From NCBI RefSeq assembly GCF_028771845.1, contig NZ_CP118270.1, forward strand, positions 434,001-498,000: a stretch of DNA of 64,000 nt. The letters run 5' to 3'. The position numbers and the translations under genes were made by a program. Shown piece after piece: positions 9,401 through 16,714 of the stretch. Numbering within the stretch: the stretch's first letter is position 1; every line of letters begins with the position of its first letter. This stretch comes from Paenibacillus marchantiae. GTDB taxonomy: Bacteria > Bacillota > Bacilli > Paenibacillales > Paenibacillaceae. The notes below the pieces were generated by a model, which was given only the letters and a program-made list of their open reading frames with translations, had not been told where the DNA came from and ran no database searches.

Positions 9401-9894
9401 CCAGTATGCGTAATATTGAAATCAGTTTGCCCTCCCGCAATTAACTCCGTTTTTTCCATTGTATTAAGATGCTCATGTAAGCGATTTTTGTAGTGTAAAC
9501 CAACACTATTTCTAAAAAGTCGTATAGATCTATGAACTGTCTTTCTATCACCTGTTTTGAGATTATAAATTTTCGTATAATAATAATCTGCTTCTGATTC
9601 TAGTTCACTTAGCAAATCTACTGATTCTTCTAAGTATTCATCTGCATCTAATACAAGAATATAATCGGTTACTGCATATTTTAAGGATGTGTTTCTTGCT
9701 ACCGAAAAATCGTTCACCCATTCCATATGAAAAAGATCCTTCGTATACTCTTTCGCAATGGAGACTGTTTCATCTGTCGATCCCGTATCGACTATCACAA
9801 TTTGATCCACTTTATTTTGAACACTATCCAGGCAGCGTCTTAGAACATCCTGTTCATTTTTAACAATCATACATAATGCAACTGTCTTCTTCAT
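6454..9894 (-). CDS. Giant GT2 glycosyltransferase - TPR - CDP-glycerol-transferase-like protein
   Basis: An 1146-residue multidomain protein. Residues 1-115 form a GT2 domain (LCMIVKNEQDVLRRCL, DTGSTDET, LDADEYL). About residues 190-340 are TPR-like repeats. A long helical middle follows. The C-terminal 350 residues resemble CDP-glycerol glycerophosphotransferases of the TagB/TagF type, with WRPHP at about 981 and SDYSS at about 1035. It could add a sugar with one end and a glycerol- or ribitol-phosphate-like group with the other. It is the first gene of the cassette and follows the sigma-D promoter at 9943-9970. Confidence 0.82.
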   Translation of the reverse strand: MKKTVALCMIVKNEQDVLRRCLDSVQNKVDQIVIVDTGSTDETVSIAKEYTKDLFHMEWVNDFSVARNTSLKYAVTDYILVLDADEYLEESVDLLSELESEADYYYTKIYNLKTGDRKTVHRSIRLFRNSVGLHYKNRLHEHLNTMEKTELIAGGQTDFNITHTGYTEEMLTERKKAKRNFLLMKAEVEENASAYNLFNMGKTYLSMDEPQKAIQYFKEAYSMGKEMSFAPELINYLCQSLGELKKYEEALVILNEAVEIYPREVDLFHIQAVFYMEIYYYKDAIRCMKNCLEIGDQGIAYSEGSGSYIAHFRLAEWYTSRNELTKGYEHILQAVHQKSDFVAFIIKYFEIVNKAGIPLDDIYIEANRIFPITNKKQFESVLEALYYLRHPLLQRYLDAHQVTVQDNVRAVAYQFNKEYKMAGEIWANVSEYDDSNSLDILLLSYILKDESLFKMGSSRMNLSQKELRSLKNITLNHPKDKLYLTKDIEEILLSLLVNLICLHEFEKFEELYKVLLQGSMATNIKICENLIEYGFSELAIDLLVKLFELQPRNVEVVELLGDLCMRSQYYEDAEMFYAKLLELSDEYSSYERLYQLSVVVSEKEEEERLKQIISKKFPLCLWMRNEKLEPISSYAYDVSKMKQESSSMRRSKKKDLIDLLFTVDEGLDFVKLAEKEQAEEMLDNCNYCLNIVSDHFTNDQRIQESLQKLMMEVLFIKPRLHQVELVDQKISEMKLATSQISQSINEIIEANLEIVFMPYKASMWDSFDSIYREAVNDPECEVYVVPIPYYEKNAEGQLVKFCYEGNDLPTDIVTTPFEVYDFEERKPDAIYVHNPFDGYNTLTMVDRRFFSENLSKYTDMLVYVPYYVAGSSDKPQVSLPAACNYVNKIVVQSAVLKQAYVNSGVDEKKLLDLGSPKIDAALRQNDSIDPYLNLWKDIQRERKTFLFNTGIADLLSTETWYSQIEETINYFLENAQFSLIWRPHPLTEITLKTMRPNIKQSYAEIKQKIDNSKNIVVDSSSNAYPAIHLTDAIISDYSSIMLQYIATSKPVLGLLNREVLGADRYYFADYLGCYLTGEGDTISQFVEMVNSNQDFKKEERIDRFNRSITNSDGTSGVKIHSSIKLDLLSGDFISLEKEKNNVFCES

Positions 9895-9942
9895 ATGAGT
9901 CCCCCGTTACTTCACATTTATGACACGCCCATACTATATAAT

Positions 9943-9970
9943 ATATCGGCCTAATCATTGCCTGTTGTTA
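9943..9970 (-). promoter_or_regulatory. Sigma-D promoter for the glycan cassette
   Basis: TAAC, 16 bases, then GCCGATAT on the minus strand; only the last -35 base and the last -10 base differ from consensus. It lies about 50 bases before the giant glycosyltransferase start. The same TAAC-N16-CCGATA layout occurs before flgM and a similar one before hag. Confidence 0.7.
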
Positions 9971-9993
9971 GTACTCTATTGAAGGGAAGGACT

Positions 9994-10083
9994 TCAATAT
10001 CCGCATCCTAATGCCAAAAATCCAACTACAGCCCCAATCTTTATCATCAATAAACTGTTACCTGATATTTTCTTTATTTGCAT
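9994..10083 (-). CDS. Possible 29-residue membrane peptide
   Basis: An ATG-started frame of 29 codons encodes a short polar N-terminus and the hydrophobic segment IGAVVGFLALGCGY. An AGAGAGA sequence lies six bases before the start. It sits between the hag terminator and the cassette promoter, with no clear promoter of its own. The hydrophobic run and ending with LGCGY could suggest a tiny membrane peptide, but chance cannot be excluded at this length. The rest of 9895-10194 holds only the promoter and the hag terminator. Confidence 0.25.
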   Translation of the reverse strand: MQIKKISGNSLLMIKIGAVVGFLALGCGY

Positions 10084-10146
10084 CTTTAATCTCTCTTTAA
10101 ACTAAACATATTAATACCTATGTGAAAGTAAGATTTTTGGTTCAAA

Positions 10147-10180
10147 GAAAAAAAGACCTTCGAGAAATATCTCGAAGGCC
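10147..10180 (-). terminator. hag rho-independent terminator
   Basis: Perfect stem GACCTTCGAGA with AATA loop on the plus reading, giving on the minus strand a hairpin followed by eight T. It starts 15 bases after the hag stop codon. A T run on the other side would let it also work on the plus strand. Confidence 0.9.
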
Positions 10181-10194
10181 CTTTTTTCGGAAAA

Positions 10195-11010
10195 TTAACG
10201 AAGCAATTGCAGAACAGCTTGTGGTTGTTGGTTTGCTTGTGCCAACATTGCTTGGGAAGCTTGCGCAAGAATATTGTTTTTAGTTTGGTTCATCATTTCT
10301 TTGGCCATATCTACATCGCGAATACGGGATTCCGCAGCAGACAGGTTCTCAGAAGTTGTTCCCAAGTTGTTGATTGTGTGCTCCAAACGGTTTTGGTTTG
10401 CACCCAGTTTGGAACGTTCAGCAGACACGTCTGTGATCGCTTTATTAATCGTAGTGATTGCTGTACTAGCATCTGTTTGTTTAGAAATATCTACAGCATT
10501 GACTCCCAAAGTAGTAGCACCCATATCGCCAATTTTCAAAGTAATGCTTTGACCTGCATTAGCTCCAATTTGGAATACTACACTAGAAGCATCCGTGTTA
10601 TTCAACAATTTTTTTGTATTGAACTCAGTATCTGTAGAGATACGAGTGATCTCTTTTGTCAACTCAGCAACTTCTTTTTGAAGTTCTGCACGATCCTCAT
10701 CTGTGTTTGTATCATTCGAGGATTGTACTGCCAACTCACGCATACGTTGCAGGATGGAGTGAGTCTCGTTCAGTGCGCCCTCAGCTGTTTGGATCAAAGA
10801 GATACCATCTTGAGCGTTTTTGGAAGCCATGTCCAAACCGCGAATTTGTCCACGCATTTTTTCGGAGATTGCCAAACCTGCAGCGTCGTCACCAGCACGG
10901 TTGATACGCAGACCGGAAGACAATTTCTCGATTGCTTTGTTTGTGTTAGTTGTGTTAGTGCCCAGTTGGCGATGAGTGTTCATCGCAGCGATATTGTGGT
11001 TGATAATCAT
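10195..11010 (-). CDS. hag: Flagellin
   Basis: A 271-residue flagellin. The N-terminal D0/D1 region (MIINHNIAAMNTHRQLG, LSSGLRINRAGDDAAGLAIS) and the C-terminal D0/D1 region (ending QPQAVLQLLR) are complete. The central variable domain is minimal, about residues 130-190, so this is a short flagellin like that of Bacillus. An AGGGAGGA ribosome site lies eight bases before the ATG. Expression should depend on sigma-D (11108-11135) and be repressed by CsrA through the leader site at 11041-11054. Ser/Thr residues of the central domain are candidate sites for the neighbouring glycan cassette. Confidence 0.97.
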   Translation of the reverse strand: MIINHNIAAMNTHRQLGTNTTNTNKAIEKLSSGLRINRAGDDAAGLAISEKMRGQIRGLDMASKNAQDGISLIQTAEGALNETHSILQRMRELAVQSSNDTNTDEDRAELQKEVAELTKEITRISTDTEFNTKKLLNNTDASSVVFQIGANAGQSITLKIGDMGATTLGVNAVDISKQTDASTAITTINKAITDVSAERSKLGANQNRLEHTINNLGTTSENLSAAESRIRDVDMAKEMMNQTKNNILAQASQAMLAQANQQPQAVLQLLR

Positions 11011-11017
11011 TGAGTGT

Positions 11018-11054
11018 TTCCTCCCTGAAATAAGTTAGTTCCACATCCTTGTGG
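11018..11054 (-). promoter_or_regulatory. CsrA-binding region in the hag leader
   Basis: On the minus strand CCACAAGGATGTGG (11041-11054) forms a small hairpin with AGGA in the loop. It contains ACARGGAUGU, the core of the known CsrA consensus. A second GGA motif overlaps the hag ribosome site (AGGGAGGA, 11019-11026). Two such sites with one covering the ribosome site is the established arrangement for CsrA repression of hag in Bacillus. Confidence 0.7.
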
Positions 11055-11107
11055 TAAACGCCGCGACATTAAGGTCGGCCGCCCTGCCGAAGCAGCGTCT
11101 AAATTAT

Positions 11108-11135
11108 ATATCGACAGAATGTAAGGAACTGTTTA
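11108..11135 (-). promoter_or_regulatory. hag: Sigma-D promoter of hag
   Basis: TAAA, 16 bases, then GTCGATAT on the minus strand; the sigma-D consensus is TAAA-N15-GCCGATAA. The implied leader is about 90 bases and carries the CsrA sites. The promoter lies 19 bases downstream of the csrA stop. Confidence 0.75.
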
Positions 11136-11153
11136 TAGCAAATTGGAACTTTT

Positions 11154-11399
11154 TTATTTTTTTTTATTTTCTGTCTCACGGAGCAATTCCATAAATGCCT
11201 CGACATTAGGTACAAGGGGTGTTGCTGACTCACGGTTTGCCTCCTGAATAGATGCATAAACCTCCTGACGGAATATGTCGATGTGCTTAGGAGCGGATAT
11301 ACCAATCCTCACCGTATCACCTTCTACTGCCAGTACAGTCACCTCAATATGATCCTGGATGATAATGGACTCTCCTTTTTTACGTGACAATACCAGCAT
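11154..11399 (-). CDS. csrA: Carbon storage regulator, RNA-binding translational repressor
   Basis: An 81-residue CsrA starting [15 protein letters not shown]. The conserved VRIGISAPK segment is at about residues 34-42, and the usual basic C-terminal tail is present. In Bacillus, CsrA blocks hag translation and is antagonised by FliW. The ATG at 11399 follows GGTGGA and lies one base downstream of the fliW stop. A GTG four codons upstream is possible but less likely because family members begin MLVL. Confidence 0.95.
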   Translation of the reverse strand: MLVLSRKKGESIIIQDHIEVTVLAVEGDTVRIGISAPKHIDIFRQEVYASIQEANRESATPLVPNVEAFMELLRETENKKK

Positions 11400-11400
11400 C

Positions 11401-11847
11401 TCAAACTCCACCCTTCACTGAATTTGTATCTTTTGCTGGCCAGATCTCATGACGTGTCCCGTATGAGGACTGATGAAGGACTACTTGTTTTCCTGTTCTT
11501 TTACTCGGGTTAAGTACCACTGGTGCAAGCAAATTCATCGTGGACTTACTAACTTCTGATTGAATTGTTACGATTGAGTATACGGAAACCTCTTCACTAA
11601 TCTCCAGTTCAGCTCGATCTGCCTCAGGAAGCTCAAAACTATAGTCTGGAGCGAAAACAAAAGGACTTACTAGCAAGAAAGACAATTCAGGTTCGTTTAT
11701 GGACTGCAAGTAGATAAAGGGAGTCTCCTCCCATGGAATTATTGCAAATTGAGTCTCTTCATCGAATCCAGGCAAACCTTTTGAAAAGTGATATATATTA
11801 TCTTCTCTAACATCAAGTTCTCCCCACATGCTTGTCTGAATATTAAT
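11401..11847 (-). CDS. fliW: Flagellar assembly factor FliW, probable ATT start
   Basis: FliW binds free flagellin and, when flagellin is exported, sequesters CsrA. The first ATG (11829) begins at MWGELDV, seems six residues short of the family N-terminus and has no ribosome site nearby. AAGGAGG lies at 11856-11862. Eight bases after it an in-frame ATT codon (11845-11847) gives M-N-I-Q-T-S-M-W-G, matching the family pattern M-x-I-x-T-x-x-x-G. ATT is therefore the likely start, giving 148 residues. The core KGLPGF motif and C-terminus are normal. Confidence 0.85.
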   Translation of the reverse strand: MNIQTSMWGELDVREDNIYHFSKGLPGFDEETQFAIIPWEETPFIYLQSINEPELSFLLVSPFVFAPDYSFELPEADRAELEISEEVSVYSIVTIQSEVSKSTMNLLAPVVLNPSKRTGKQVVLHQSSYGTRHEIWPAKDTNSVKGGV

Positions 11848-11883
11848 AATAAGCGCCTCCTTGGCGAAGATTTTTATACAGAA

Positions 11884-11923
11884 AGAGCCATAGAAGTCTA
11901 CAATGAAGACCGTCTATAGCTCT
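11884..11923 (-). terminator. Hairpin between yviE-like gene and fliW
   Basis: The minus strand reads AGAGCTATAGA, a central GGTCT/AGACT pair, then CTATGGCTCT, followed by TTTCTGTAT. The stem is strong but the T run is interrupted, so this may be a weak terminator or an mRNA-stabilising hairpin. It sits 22 bases before the fliW ribosome site. Confidence 0.4.
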
Positions 11924-11933
11924 ATTATAACTA

Positions 11934-12503
11934 TTACATCCCTATATCTATAGCAGGCGGAGTATATTGAATTGAAGCATACTGCTTCACATAGATATCC
12001 AATTTCCCCCGATGGTACTCAATCTCTGGTTTGTTCACGGTAACGTTCATTTCAGAGACAGCCGATTCAAAACGAATACTCGGTGCTTGAGTTTCAATCC
12101 GTATATCAACGTTATCCATGGAAGCAGGCGTCCTTATTTCGGGAAAAGGCTTTGATTTCCAATTAGTACCCACAATGTTGGCAATCGTATTGCCTGGCTT
12201 GTGAATAGAAGCCAGTTCATTTCCTTGCTGAACACGTTCAGCCATGTTTTCCAGAAAGATTTTCTCAATCCCCGAATAGATGCGTGCGTTCATATCAATC
12301 ATGCTTCCACCCGTATAGGCGGAGAACGCCCTACTCTGATCTACCTCGAATCGGATCGGATGGCTCTCCACGGTCAGCCTCGACGGACGTGTCGTCATTT
12401 GAACATCTGCCTTAGGCTGACGAATGGAATACTGACCTAGATCGGCATCAATTTGCAACACAGAAGGTGTTGTATGAATCTGTAGGATGGGAATGGTTTT
12501 CAA
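11934..12503 (-). CDS. DUF6470 (YviE-like) flagellar-locus protein
   Basis: A 189-residue protein of the YviE type, found between flgL and fliW in Bacillus and relatives. It consists of repeated short beta segments (LQIHTT, LQIDADLGQYSIRQP, RIETQAPSIRFE) with no membrane segment. The function is not established; its fixed position implies a role in filament assembly. The start is a TTG at 12503 after AAGGGTGAT. Confidence 0.8.
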   Translation of the reverse strand: MKTIPILQIHTTPSVLQIDADLGQYSIRQPKADVQMTTRPSRLTVESHPIRFEVDQSRAFSAYTGGSMIDMNARIYSGIEKIFLENMAERVQQGNELASIHKPGNTIANIVGTNWKSKPFPEIRTPASMDNVDIRIETQAPSIRFESAVSEMNVTVNKPEIEYHRGKLDIYVKQYASIQYTPPAIDIGM

Positions 12504-12520
12504 AAGATCACCCTTCCTAT

Positions 12521-13441
12521 TTATCTAAGGAAATCAACCAAGGATTGAGAAATGATTTTAGCACCTGTAGACAACGAAGCATTGTAGATATTTTCCTGAA
12601 TCTTTGATTGGATAGACAACTCGGCAAAATCCGCGTCCTCCACTTTCGATTGCAGGTCGGTTAGGTTAACTTCAAGATCACTCAATCTTCCTTGCATAAG
12701 ATCAACCCTGTTCGTTTTAGCCCCAACCTCAGCACGAATGGCGAGAATTTTATCTGTACGACTGTCAATCGCATCAAGCTGATTAGACAATTCACCTAAG
12801 TTTCCGTCAGTAAGGGCCTGGCCAATCGTATTAAAGATAACAAATAAATTGTCTGTTTCTGTAGAGTTTCCAAAGAACTCATTTCCGGTAACGTTAATCG
12901 GCATTTGTATGCTCTCACCAACGATAAAGTTGATTTTCCCAGGATCGGTTATCACAGCAGCTGCGTTAGTTGTATCAAATGAACCATCCGCGCTTGCTGG
13001 AAAATCATAAGGCTTTTGATCATAGGTTTCGCCATTGAAAATGTATTTCCCATTCAACTTACTGTTTGAAATATCAACGAGTTGTGCCTTAAGTTGCTTT
13101 ACCTCTTCGTTAATGCTATCCAGTGCCTCTTGGGGATTAGTTCCGGTAGCTGCATTCACTATTAGTTCCCTCAGACGTCCAATGACACTTCCGGTCTGGT
13201 CCATCACCGTATCATTAAATTCCAGCCAAGAAATCGTGCTATCCACGTTTTTTTGATATTGTTCGTTGGAAGAAAGTTCTGCACGATAACGAAGGGAGTA
13301 AGTTATCCCTACAGGATCATCAGAAGGTTTATTGATTTTACGGCCTGTTGCCAGTTGAGTTTGTGTATTGTTCATCTGCTGTGCATTGCGGTTCAAGTTA
13401 AGAACCAACTGCGAGCTAAGCATATTATTTGTAATTCTCAT
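12521..13441 (-). CDS. flgL: Flagellar hook-associated protein 3
   Basis: A 306-residue FlgL, the second hook-filament junction protein. The N-terminal D0 region MRITNNMLSSQLVLNLNRN and the LATGRKINKPSDDPVG motif are typical, and the C-terminus ends in an amphipathic helix. The gene follows flgK after 25 bases in the same operon. Confidence 0.95.
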   Translation of the reverse strand: MRITNNMLSSQLVLNLNRNAQQMNNTQTQLATGRKINKPSDDPVGITYSLRYRAELSSNEQYQKNVDSTISWLEFNDTVMDQTGSVIGRLRELIVNAATGTNPQEALDSINEEVKQLKAQLVDISNSKLNGKYIFNGETYDQKPYDFPASADGSFDTTNAAAVITDPGKINFIVGESIQMPINVTGNEFFGNSTETDNLFVIFNTIGQALTDGNLGELSNQLDAIDSRTDKILAIRAEVGAKTNRVDLMQGRLSDLEVNLTDLQSKVEDADFAELSIQSKIQENIYNASLSTGAKIISQSLVDFLR

Positions 13442-13466
13442 CGTCTTCTATGTCAGTCCCCTCTTA

Positions 13467-15023
13467 TTATCTGCCGACTGTACCGGTAGAATTAATCAAT
13501 TTATCAAGCAGCTGATCATAGGTAGTCATAAAACGTGCAGAGGCGCTGTAAGCATGCTGGAATTTGATCATGTTCGCCATCTCTTCATCCAATGAAACAC
13601 CACTAACCGATTGGCGGCGAGTATCTACTTGTTCTACAAGAAACTCCGAATTAGATGTCTGACGTGCCGCTTCCTGAGATTGGACCCCGAGTTGTCCCAC
13701 AATGGCACTGAACTGAGCACCAACCGTTGCATTACGCAAACCATCAGCTGATTTCATCGGCGTATCTTTAAGATTGGCAAGCAGATTCGCCAGTGTATTA
13801 TTCCCCTTGATTACGGTCTCTGCTCCTGAGGCATCAGTAGTAGTTCTTAGAGATGTTGCGATCTTATTCGGATCCGCCAGAATCGCGGCGTTCAATGAGA
13901 TATTGCCAGCTGTAATTGCAGTTCCACCATCAGAGGATGTGAAGAATGGTACTCCAGGAGAAGTCGATCCATCCATGCTATATCCAAGTTGATGTAGACC
14001 ATTCAAACCTTTGACCGTAACGGTCAGATCAGCTGACAGTGTACGTGCAGCCCCTGTATATGTCACCCCACCCAGAACAGTATTGTCTGGCAGGACTGAG
14101 CCTGCTGGCAATGTTATTTGAATATCTCCATTGGCAAGTGTATTGGCCAGGTCATCCATTTGTTTCTGATAGTCACTGACTAATGTATCTCTCGACTTAA
14201 TCATCCCGTGAACTTCGCCATTCGTGAGATTACCCGCAGCATAAGCAGTATTAAGAAAAGCCGAATCTACCGTTGCTTGTACTGCCCCACCTGTAACCAG
14301 TGCTTGCCCATTCATCTGGATCTGGTAGCCCTGGGGAGAGTCTGTGACAGTAATATTCATAATCTTGGACAATTTGTCTGCCATCAGATCACGTTGGTCA
14401 CGAAGGTCATTAGCGTTATCACCAAGAGACTCTACTTTAACTATAGCGCTATTAAGGTTGGCAATGTTACCAAGATATCCTTGAATTTCACTGCCCTTCA
14501 CTTCAATATTGTTATCCAAATCCTGACTCAGTGCATCCAGTTGGCGGCTGATCTGATTCATCGCATCTGTCAGAGCAAGAGTCGTCTCTTTTACGATTCG
14601 ACGAGCAGTAACATCCTCCGGATTTTTGCTCAGATCGGACCACGATTTATAGAAGTTATCCATTACGGTCCGAAATCCGGTGTCAGATGGTTCATTTACA
14701 ATGGCTTCAAGTTTCTCAAGTGTATCCCGTTGAATGGACCAACTTCCAAAGTTGTTGTTTTCATTACGGAACTGGTCATCGAGAAACTTCTCACGGACAC
14801 GGGTAATGGAATCAAACTCCACCCCTGTTCCGAGTTGTCCTGGTGTTGTACTGTGCAAAAATGCAAACGGCTCCATAGGAATAGATGCCTGCATGTTTAC
14901 CTTTTGCCGGGAGTACCCTTCGGTGTTGGCATTGGCCACATTGTGACCAGTTGTGCTAAGAGCTGTCGTCTGTGTGAACAAACTGCGTTTAGCCGTTTCG
15001 ATTGAATGAAAAGTAGATGTCAC
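13467..15023 (-). CDS. flgK: Flagellar hook-associated protein 1
   Basis: A 518-residue FlgK, the first hook-filament junction protein. N-terminal motif TTALSTTGHNVANANTEGYS and C-terminal SLDEEMANMIKFQHAYSASA are diagnostic. The length is normal for Gram-positive FlgK. It is downstream of flgN, its likely export chaperone. Confidence 0.96.
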   Translation of the reverse strand: MTSTFHSIETAKRSLFTQTTALSTTGHNVANANTEGYSRQKVNMQASIPMEPFAFLHSTTPGQLGTGVEFDSITRVREKFLDDQFRNENNNFGSWSIQRDTLEKLEAIVNEPSDTGFRTVMDNFYKSWSDLSKNPEDVTARRIVKETTLALTDAMNQISRQLDALSQDLDNNIEVKGSEIQGYLGNIANLNSAIVKVESLGDNANDLRDQRDLMADKLSKIMNITVTDSPQGYQIQMNGQALVTGGAVQATVDSAFLNTAYAAGNLTNGEVHGMIKSRDTLVSDYQKQMDDLANTLANGDIQITLPAGSVLPDNTVLGGVTYTGAARTLSADLTVTVKGLNGLHQLGYSMDGSTSPGVPFFTSSDGGTAITAGNISLNAAILADPNKIATSLRTTTDASGAETVIKGNNTLANLLANLKDTPMKSADGLRNATVGAQFSAIVGQLGVQSQEAARQTSNSEFLVEQVDTRRQSVSGVSLDEEMANMIKFQHAYSASARFMTTYDQLLDKLINSTGTVGR

Positions 15024-15042
15024 CTTGTTTCCCCCTAATTAA

Positions 15043-15546
15043 TCAGGCACGTGTATCAAAAAGACCGATTCGCCCTGGATTACCGTTCTTATCAGCAGGA
15101 TGCTGATATGTGGCATCCTGTTCCGGCCGAGAAGCAAATATGTCCATTGAGAGATCAATAAACATCAATGATTGCTCGATCAGTTTTTGATTCAATTGAT
15201 TAATCTCTTTCAACTCCTGCAATGTTCCCGCGAGCTTCTTCTGGACTTCAAGCAATCGCTGTTTGTCAGCCGGATCAAAAATAAGCTTGGAGATCTCTGT
15301 GATATTCAGGTTCAACATAGATTTGATCCCACGCTCCTGAAGTAATTCATGAACTGCGCTCAGTCGTTCACTTTCAAGCGGCTCCTGCTGTTTCATAAAC
15401 TTGGATTCCCTATTCATCAGAGAAATGAGTTGGTCCACATCATTTTTGACAATGACCTGCCTCTTAATCTCGCTGAGTGCCAGCATGTCTCGGTGGTTTT
15501 GTTCCATTTGCTGCAAAACTGCAATTAATCTGTCCAGCGCTGCCAT
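15043..15546 (-). CDS. flgN: FlgN (YvyG-like) export chaperone
   Basis: A 167-residue, largely helical protein with heptad-like repeats across residues 1-130, fitting FlgN. FlgN chaperones FlgK and FlgL, and the gene lies directly upstream of flgK. It starts 11 bases after flgM. Confidence 0.85.
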   Translation of the reverse strand: MAALDRLIAVLQQMEQNHRDMLALSEIKRQVIVKNDVDQLISLMNRESKFMKQQEPLESERLSAVHELLQERGIKSMLNLNITEISKLIFDPADKQRLLEVQKKLAGTLQELKEINQLNQKLIEQSLMFIDLSMDIFASRPEQDATYQHPADKNGNPGRIGLFDTRA

Positions 15547-15557
15547 TGCATAATCAC

Positions 15558-15842
15558 CTATTCCTTATCAAAAGACTTAAAATACGGCAGTAACTTGTCA
15601 GCAAGTTTACTGCTGTCCACCTGGTAAGTTCCTGAACTCACCTGTTCTTTTAGTTCCTGTATCCGCTGTATACGTCCTGCATCCTGTGTACGACCTTGTT
15701 CCTCAAGCATCTTCATCGCCTCCGGAGAAATGGATACCTCGTCCTTACGGCGGCTCTTTTTGGCATCAGCCTGCTGATTGGATTCAACGTTCCTCTGATA
15801 TGAATTGATTGCACCAATTCTATTGGGTTCATTGATTTTCAT
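15558..15842 (-). CDS. flgM: Anti-sigma-D factor
   Basis: A 94-residue FlgM. The start MKINEPNRI follows AAGGAAG by ten bases; a GTG seven codons upstream is an alternative. The C-terminal half (VSISPEAMKML onward, ending KLLPYF) is the sigma-binding region. FlgM holds sigma-D inactive until the hook-basal body is finished. A sigma-D promoter at 15938-15965 indicates autoregulation. Confidence 0.93.
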   Translation of the reverse strand: MKINEPNRIGAINSYQRNVESNQQADAKKSRRKDEVSISPEAMKMLEEQGRTQDAGRIQRIQELKEQVSSGTYQVDSSKLADKLLPYFKSFDKE

Positions 15843-15910
15843 ACGAAATGCACTTCCTTCCACCTTAGGATTTTCACATTATCTTTATGTTCTCGAACGA
15901 TTAGGATAAT

Positions 15911-15945
15911 AAAAAAAACCGATAATCTTTAATAAGTTTATCGGT
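15911..15945 (-). terminator. Terminator of the yvyF-like gene
   Basis: On the minus strand ACCGATAA, an 12-base loop, TTATCGGT and then at least seven T. It lies 50 bases after the yvyF-like stop. Its first arm is also the -10 element of the flgM sigma-D promoter. Confidence 0.85.
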
Positions 15946-15965
15946 ACGTTCCAAAACATTTGTTA
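15938..15965 (-). promoter_or_regulatory. Sigma-D promoter of flgM, overlapping a terminator
   Basis: TAAC, 16 bases, ACCGATAA on the minus strand, the same layout as at the glycan cassette. The ACCGATAA is the 5' arm of the terminator hairpin at 15911-15945, so RNA started here begins beyond that arm and cannot form the terminator. Confidence 0.65.
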
Positions 15966-15994
15966 TAGCAAAACTTGTATTTAAGCCCTCATTC

Positions 15995-16402
15995 CTATGA
16001 ATCGCGCAGTTTGTCGACAGCATTGTAGGTTCGCCCGCCTATATTGCCGTTATCCTTCTGACCTACTTCTCGAGCCGCTCCAGCCAAATCTTTCGTCAAA
16101 CGATTCCGGCAGGAGTCGCACATATGGCCTTCACGAATCAGGGTTGCGCATACTTCACAAGGATACATCATATTTGGGGCGTTTTCGATGGAAATCCGTC
16201 CCTCACGAATGAACTTGGTAATATTTTTAATTGAAACTTCTGTTGCATCAGATAGTTCCTGTATGTTAGTGCCTTTGTTTTTGCGTAGATATTCCACACA
16301 AGTCTGGTATTCCAGTTCAATTTCCTTGATACAATTCGAGCATACATCCCGAAAATTCAACGCATATAATTTGCCACAACGCGGACAATTACCCAGATTC
16401 AT
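15995..16402 (-). CDS. YvyF-like flagellar operon protein
   Basis: A 135-residue protein with two Cys pairs at each end (CPRCGKL and CSNC near the N-terminus; CEVC and CDSC near residues 95-115), which suggests two zinc ribbons. Between them is a helix-turn-helix-like stretch IQELSDATEVSIKNITKFI. It matches the YvyF family found between comF and flgM. It may act in flagellar gene regulation, but the function is not established. The 312 bases upstream (16403-16714) show no gene or clear signal. Confidence 0.85.
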   Translation of the reverse strand: MNLGNCPRCGKLYALNFRDVCSNCIKEIELEYQTCVEYLRKNKGTNIQELSDATEVSIKNITKFIREGRISIENAPNMMYPCEVCATLIREGHMCDSCRNRLTKDLAGAAREVGQKDNGNIGGRTYNAVDKLRDS

Positions 16403-16714
16403 CGCTAAAACGCCCCTCTCAAACTTCCTCTTCCGAATGGATAATAACTATACATTACCTTATTTTCTCACATCAAGTCCATAGCCTCTTTACGAATATA
16501 AAAGGGGTATAGGATGCATGTATGCGCAATCTTATAGATATGTGAACAAGTTATTTTGCAGAAATACACACTGATCTTTCTCAGTTGAAGAACTAATGAG
16601 CACAAACCCACAAATGCTATGCGAAAATCAGTAATATGCCCCCTATAATGCAAATATGCAATCACGTTAAATATAATATACATTTTTCCATACACCAATT
16701 ATGGATTATTAAAC

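Noticed and set aside
10207..11013. 268-codon plus-strand frame fully opposite hag
   Set aside because: It is the mirror frame of a highly biased gene, has no ribosome site and encodes a Cys-rich sequence with no recognisable domain.
16468..16698. 76-codon minus-strand frame between comFC and the yvyF-like gene
   Set aside because: No ribosome site, no recognisable features and poor composition; treated as non-coding.
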